Positions 60,698 through 64,000 of a stretch of DNA of 64,000 nt are shown piece by piece. Numbering within the stretch: position 1 is the stretch's first letter; every line of letters begins with the position of its first letter. The stretch is from RGIG7450 sp045648785 (GTDB lineage Bacteria; Bacillota; Clostridia; RUG12999), in the NCBI GenBank assembly GCA_045648785.1, contig JAZROP010000043.1:1-64000 (forward strand). The letters are read 5' to 3'. The notes beneath the pieces were generated by a model. It ran no database searches. It had not been told where the DNA came from and was given only the letters and a program-made list of their open reading frames with translations. The position numbers were made by a program, and so were the translations under genes.

Positions 60698-61810
60698 ATG
60701 ACTTCAATAGCATTTACAGGAGATATAGGTTTTTCGAGGTACTTTAAAGATCATTGGAACAAGGACTTTCTTGATGATAAGATCAAGGATTTTCTTGGGA
60801 GTTCAGACCATGTTGTTGCAAATGTTGAATCACCTTTGACCGATTCGGTAATAACCAGCAAGCTGTCAATAACGCATTCGACTACCCAAAATGCGTTCGA
60901 GTGGTTTAAGAATATTTCGGCAGACATCTGGGCAATTTCTAACAATCACATTATGGATTGCGGTGAAGTTGGCATGATGGATACAATTAATGCAGCTCAA
61001 AAAGCAGGAGCGGTTACCGTTGGTGCCGGAAGAAATATTGATGAGGCATCGAAATACATAACACTTGATTGCGAGGGTGGAATCGGAATTTTTGCCGTTA
61101 CATACAAAAGAGCGGAGTTTATTCGTGCTACTGAAAATAATCCCGGTTGTGTTTTGTTTGATGAAACAGAAAAAATTAAGGAAGTTATAAAAGAAATTAA
61201 AAGTAAAAATAAGTGGTGCATAATTATTGCACATGGAGGAAACGAATTCTCCAATCTTCCAATGCCATATATGAGAAAACTCTATAAAAAGTTTTTAAGT
61301 TTCGGTGCAGATATCGTTGTAGGACATCATCCGCATGTGGTTCAGAATTATGAGAAAGTGGGAGATAAAATAATATTTTACTCGCTTGGTAATTTTGTTT
61401 TTGACACAGATTATCAAAGACAGCAAAAATATAGCGAATATGGTGTTTTGATCAAATTGAATTTTAAGAATGATTCATTTTCGTGGGATTACCTTGCTAC
61501 AAAAGTAAACCGAGAAATCCAGACAGTAGAAAGTGCACCAACACCTGTAATCTTTGACGAAGTAAGTGAAAGAGATTACAAATTACTCTGGCCTTTGGGA
61601 GCAGCAAAATTTATGTCGAATTTTATCGTGTCAGGAACATTTGTTACACCGGAGAAAAAAAATTACAGCCGTTATAAATGGTTTAATATACACAGAGAAA
61701 AGCTAGGACTAAAAGGTGCCCTCTGTTTGTATTGGGGAAAGTATGTCTCAAAACTCTCTTTCTGGAAGTTTGCAGACAAAAATCTTCGCGAGTATATTGA
61801 ACAAAAATAA
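60698..61810 (+). CDS. CapA/PgsA-like metallophosphatase-fold protein
   Basis: 370 residues. It has FTGDIGFSRYFKD (about 4-16), VANVESPLTD (about 45-54), AISNNHIMDCGEVGMMDT (about 84-101), IIAHGGNE and DIVVGHHPHVVQNYEKVGDK (about 207-226), the marks of the PGA_cap family of calcineurin-like phosphoesterases. Some members help poly-gamma-glutamate capsule synthesis, but many act elsewhere. No capB or capC is nearby, and no signal peptide is present. TAGGAGG precedes ATG 60698. Confidence 0.85.
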   Translation: MTSIAFTGDIGFSRYFKDHWNKDFLDDKIKDFLGSSDHVVANVESPLTDSVITSKLSITHSTTQNAFEWFKNISADIWAISNNHIMDCGEVGMMDTINAAQKAGAVTVGAGRNIDEASKYITLDCEGGIGIFAVTYKRAEFIRATENNPGCVLFDETEKIKEVIKEIKSKNKWCIIIAHGGNEFSNLPMPYMRKLYKKFLSFGADIVVGHHPHVVQNYEKVGDKIIFYSLGNFVFDTDYQRQQKYSEYGVLIKLNFKNDSFSWDYLATKVNREIQTVESAPTPVIFDEVSERDYKLLWPLGAAKFMSNFIVSGTFVTPEKKNYSRYKWFNIHREKLGLKGALCLYWGKYVSKLSFWKFADKNLREYIEQK

Positions 61811-61842
61811 ATTTTGCGTGTTTCAAATGACAGAAATTCTTG

Positions 61843-61876
61843 TTCTACACCGGACACGATCCTAACCGGTGTAGAA
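61843..61876. terminator. Strong hairpin after the CapA-like gene
   Basis: TTCTACACCGG and CCGGTGTAGAA pair perfectly over eleven bases around a twelve-base loop. No clear T-run follows on either strand, so termination is likely but not certain. Confidence 0.55.
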
Positions 61877-61920
61877 AATATTGATTTGAAAAATTTAGGA
61901 TTCCGAAAATCTGCAAGAGA

Positions 61921-61938
61921 ATGTTAAAACATTAACAA
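61921..61938. promoter_or_regulatory. Rex-type operator upstream of fumC
   Basis: ATGTTAAAACATTAACAA matches the clostridial Rex consensus TTGTTAANNNNTTAACAA at all fixed positions but the first. Rex is a redox repressor that responds to the NADH/NAD ratio and controls fermentation genes. The site lies about 80 bases before fumC. The exact promoter is not clear. Confidence 0.65.
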
Positions 61939-61939
61939 A

Positions 61940-61983
61940 GCCGTGAGGATAATCACCGAACAGGTGAGTGCTTATCTTATGGT
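61940..61983 (+). promoter_or_regulatory. Stem-loop in the fumC leader
   Basis: An outer stem is formed by TGCCG-type bases and GATAA (61940-61952) with TTATCTT-ATGGT (61972-61983), including wobbles and one bulge. It encloses a perfect inner hairpin TCACC-GAACA-GGTGA (61953-61967). It may be a structured leader or part of the operator region. Confidence 0.4.
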
Positions 61984-62016
61984 AATTTTAAAAAATATAG
62001 AAAAGGGATGAAAAAA

Positions 62017-63393
62017 ATGGAATATCGTATTGAACACGATTCAATGGGTGAGGTAAAGGTTCCGGCTGACAAGCTATGGGCTGCTCAGACACAAAGAAGT
62101 CATGAAAATTTTGAAATTGGTGTAGGTATTGAAACAATGCCTTCGGAGATCATACACGCTTTTGGTGTTTTGAAGAAAGCCGCAGCTATAACAAACAATG
62201 TTTTAAGGCCTGAGAAAATGACTAAAGAAAAGCTTGGGGCTATAAAAGACGCTTGTGATGAAATTATGGAAGGTAAGCTTTTAGATAATTTCCCTCTTGT
62301 TGTGTGGCAGACAGGCTCAGGCACGCAGTCCAATATGAATGCCAACGAGGTTATCGCAAACAGAGGAAATCAGATTCTGGGTACAAAATTGCTTCACCCA
62401 AATGACGATGTTAATATGAGTCAGTCCTCCAACGACACATTTCCGACTGCAATGCATATTGCTGCAGTAGTGATTTTAGAGGATAAGCTTATCCCCGCTG
62501 TTCAAAGTTTAATAGATACCTTCAAAAGACTTGAAGAGGAGAACAAGGGTATCGTAAAGAGTGGCAGAACCCATCTTCAGGATGCTACTCCTATTACCTT
62601 CAGTCAGGAAATCAGCGGATGGCGTTCAAGCCTTGAAAAGGATGTTGAGCTTATAAAGCGTTCTTTAGAGCCTTTGTATGAGCTTGCCCTCGGCGGTACT
62701 GCAGTGGGAACAGGTCTTAATGCTCCTGCTTCATTCTCTGAAACCGTTGCCGAAGAAATCGGTAAAATCACAAACAAACCTTTCGTAACTGCTTCAAACA
62801 AATTCCATGCACTTACTTCAAAGGATGAGCTTGTATTTGCCCACGGTGCAATTAAAGCTCTGGCTTGCGATATGATGAAGATTGCAAATGACGTTCGCTG
62901 GCTTGCATCGGGCCCCAGAGATGGTCTTGGCGAAATCTTTATCCCTGAAAACGAACCCGGCTCATCAATTATGCCGGGCAAGGTTAACCCCACTCAGTGT
63001 GAAGCGGTAACAATGGTTTCAGTTCAGGTAATGGGTAATGATGTTGCAGTTGGTCTGGCAGCTTCACAGGGAAACTTTGAGCTTAATGTATTTATGCCTG
63101 TATGTGCATACAATTTTTTACAATCAGCAAGACTTATGGCTGAAGCTATTTTATCATTCAATAAAAACTGTGCGGTTGGTATTGTGGCTAACAAAGAAAA
63201 GATGCACCATAATTTACATAATTCTCTGATGCTTGTTACTGCTCTTAATCCCTATATCGGATATGAAAATGCAGCGAAAACAGCAAAAAAGGCATTCAAA
63301 GACAATATATCACTTAAGGAAGCTTGCGTTGAACTTGGATTTTTGACTGCTGAAAAGTTTGATGAGGTATTTCATCCTGAAGAAATGGTTTAA
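62017..63393 (+). CDS. fumC: Class II fumarate hydratase
   Basis: 458 residues of the fumarase/aspartase superfamily. It has VVWQTGSGTQSNMNANEVIA (about 97-116), SQSSNDTFPTAMH (about 136-148), KSGRTHLQDATPITFSQEI (catalytic His, about 180-198) and the signature GSSIMPGKVNPTQCEA (about 313-328). It interconverts fumarate and malate without an iron-sulfur cluster. ATG 62017 is nine bases after AAAAGGG; ATG 62008 is too close. The next gene, HdrB-like, follows 12 bases later, suggesting a fumarate-reducing module. Confidence 0.96.
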   Translation: MEYRIEHDSMGEVKVPADKLWAAQTQRSHENFEIGVGIETMPSEIIHAFGVLKKAAAITNNVLRPEKMTKEKLGAIKDACDEIMEGKLLDNFPLVVWQTGSGTQSNMNANEVIANRGNQILGTKLLHPNDDVNMSQSSNDTFPTAMHIAAVVILEDKLIPAVQSLIDTFKRLEEENKGIVKSGRTHLQDATPITFSQEISGWRSSLEKDVELIKRSLEPLYELALGGTAVGTGLNAPASFSETVAEEIGKITNKPFVTASNKFHALTSKDELVFAHGAIKALACDMMKIANDVRWLASGPRDGLGEIFIPENEPGSSIMPGKVNPTQCEAVTMVSVQVMGNDVAVGLAASQGNFELNVFMPVCAYNFLQSARLMAEAILSFNKNCAVGIVANKEKMHHNLHNSLMLVTALNPYIGYENAAKTAKKAFKDNISLKEACVELGFLTAEKFDEVFHPEEMV

Positions 63394-63405
63394 GAGGTGT
63401 GAATA

Positions 63406-64000
63406 ATGAAGGTTAGTTATTTTCCAGGATGTACCCTGAAAAACAAAGCTCGCGACCTTGATTTGTATGCGTACAAATCAGCAGAGGCTCTGGGGATTAC
63501 TCTCGAAGAAATTGAAAACTGGCAATGCTGCGGTGGTGTGTTTACAACTGCAAAAAATGAGGTTGCAACAAAGCTTTCCTCTGTCCGTGCACTTAAAGAG
63601 GCTTCCTCTCTGGAGCAGCCTCTTGTAACTGTTTGCTCAGCATGTCACAACGTTATAAAGCAAACAAACCATGCTATGCAAAATGATAAGGAGTTTGCCG
63701 ATAAGGTAAACCGTTACATGGCAGAGGATGGAGGATATTATGGCGAAGCTGAGGTTTATCACTATCTTGAAATGCTCCGTGACAAAGTTGGGTTTGATGA
63801 ACTAAAGAAAAAGGTAGTAAAGCCCCTTACCGGCAAAAAGATTGCGGCATATTACGGATGTCTTTTATTAAGACCCGGAAGCGTTATGAAAATGGACGAT
63901 CCTGAAAATCCCAGGATTATAGAGGACTTTATAAAAGCACTTGGTGCGGAGCCAGTAATCTACGCTATGCGTAATGAATGCTGTGGCGGATACATAAGCG
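63406..64000 (+). CDS. HdrB-like CCG-domain protein (heterodisulfide reductase subunit B family), 3' end outside window
   Basis: 198 residues are visible before the window ends. It begins MKVSYFPGCTLKNKARDLDL. The first CCG domain has WQCCGGVF (about 41-48) and CSACHNV (about 81-87). The second starts with YYGCLLLRPG (about 148-157) and NECCGGY (about 191-197). These cysteines bind non-cubane [4Fe-4S] clusters in HdrB, where they reduce disulfides; related subunits serve in SdhE-type fumarate reductases and other respiratory complexes. GAGGTGTG lies just before ATG 63406. It is probably cotranscribed with fumC. Confidence 0.88.
   Translation, partial: MKVSYFPGCTLKNKARDLDLYAYKSAEALGITLEEIENWQCCGGVFTTAKNEVATKLSSVRALKEASSLEQPLVTVCSACHNVIKQTNHAMQNDKEFADKVNRYMAEDGGYYGEAEVYHYLEMLRDKVGFDELKKKVVKPLTGKKIAAYYGCLLLRPGSVMKMDDPENPRIIEDFIKALGAEPVIYAMRNECCGGYIS

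Overview
The window reads as a piece of the chromosome of an AT-rich, spore-forming, strictly anaerobic Firmicute of the class Clostridia. I infer this from strong AGGAGG-type ribosome binding sites, sigma-A promoters with TTGACA/TATAAT boxes and frequent TGn extended -10 elements, sporulation genes (spoVAC, a spore LonB protease, a SleB-like cortex hydrolase, a PdaB-like deacetylase), and anaerobic enzymes (class III ribonucleotide reductase with two activating or regulatory parts, NfnAB-type NADH/ferredoxin:NADP oxidoreductase, rubrerythrin, an HdrB-like protein). Two secreted proteins carry copper-amine-oxidase-N (stalk) domains, which are common in Clostridia. I cannot name a species.

Layout. 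1-4 kb is an accessory stretch: the end of a LOG-family gene, an ion transporter and a membrane protein with two SUKH domains around a degenerate HNH-like segment. Their spacers hold repeats. 4-19 kb is mostly housekeeping on the + strand: PHP phosphatase, rmuC, an aconitase-family hydratase, secG, ung, queG-like, guaB, a tRNA-Pro, an RCC1-repeat secreted protein, hpf and asnS, with a small ORF plus spoVAC on the - strand behind a sigma-G-like promoter. 16.8-20.9 kb (-) holds nrdD, an EamA transporter and nrdG2. 21-31.6 kb (+) holds lonB, an MFS transporter, mecA, dgt, dnaG, rpoD and two tandem MATE exporters with duplicated control regions. 31.6-47.4 kb is mainly - strand: MBL hydrolase, AraC regulator and two CHR transporter halves; then rubrerythrin (+); then sleB-like, mfd, pth, tRNA-Pro, mutS2, degV and the glgC/ssb/unknown/pdaB/unknown operon. 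47.5-52.6 kb (+) holds a DUF1858 protein, purA, ctp and nfnAB. 52.6-61.8 kb is again accessory: AgcS symporter, D-aminoacylase, a third MATE, a truncated K+ channel, a P-loop kinase, pnuC, an SGNH hydrolase and a CapA-like protein. The window ends in fumC and an HdrB-like gene behind a Rex-type operator.

The most unusual signal is in the spacers of the two accessory stretches. Seven copies of a 20-27 base motif centred on CTTGACA lie in the same orientation. Three are joined to a 146-227 base element whose two stems are kept by wobble changes. One pair forms 27-base direct repeats around an array of small hairpins. Several copies adjoin gene remnants: a gene tail, a gene head with promoter, RBS and only three codons, and a truncated channel. 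This suggests a dispersed repeat system that marks insertion or deletion junctions in a cassette-like arrangement. No insertion sequence, transposase, integrase, rRNA or CRISPR array is visible.
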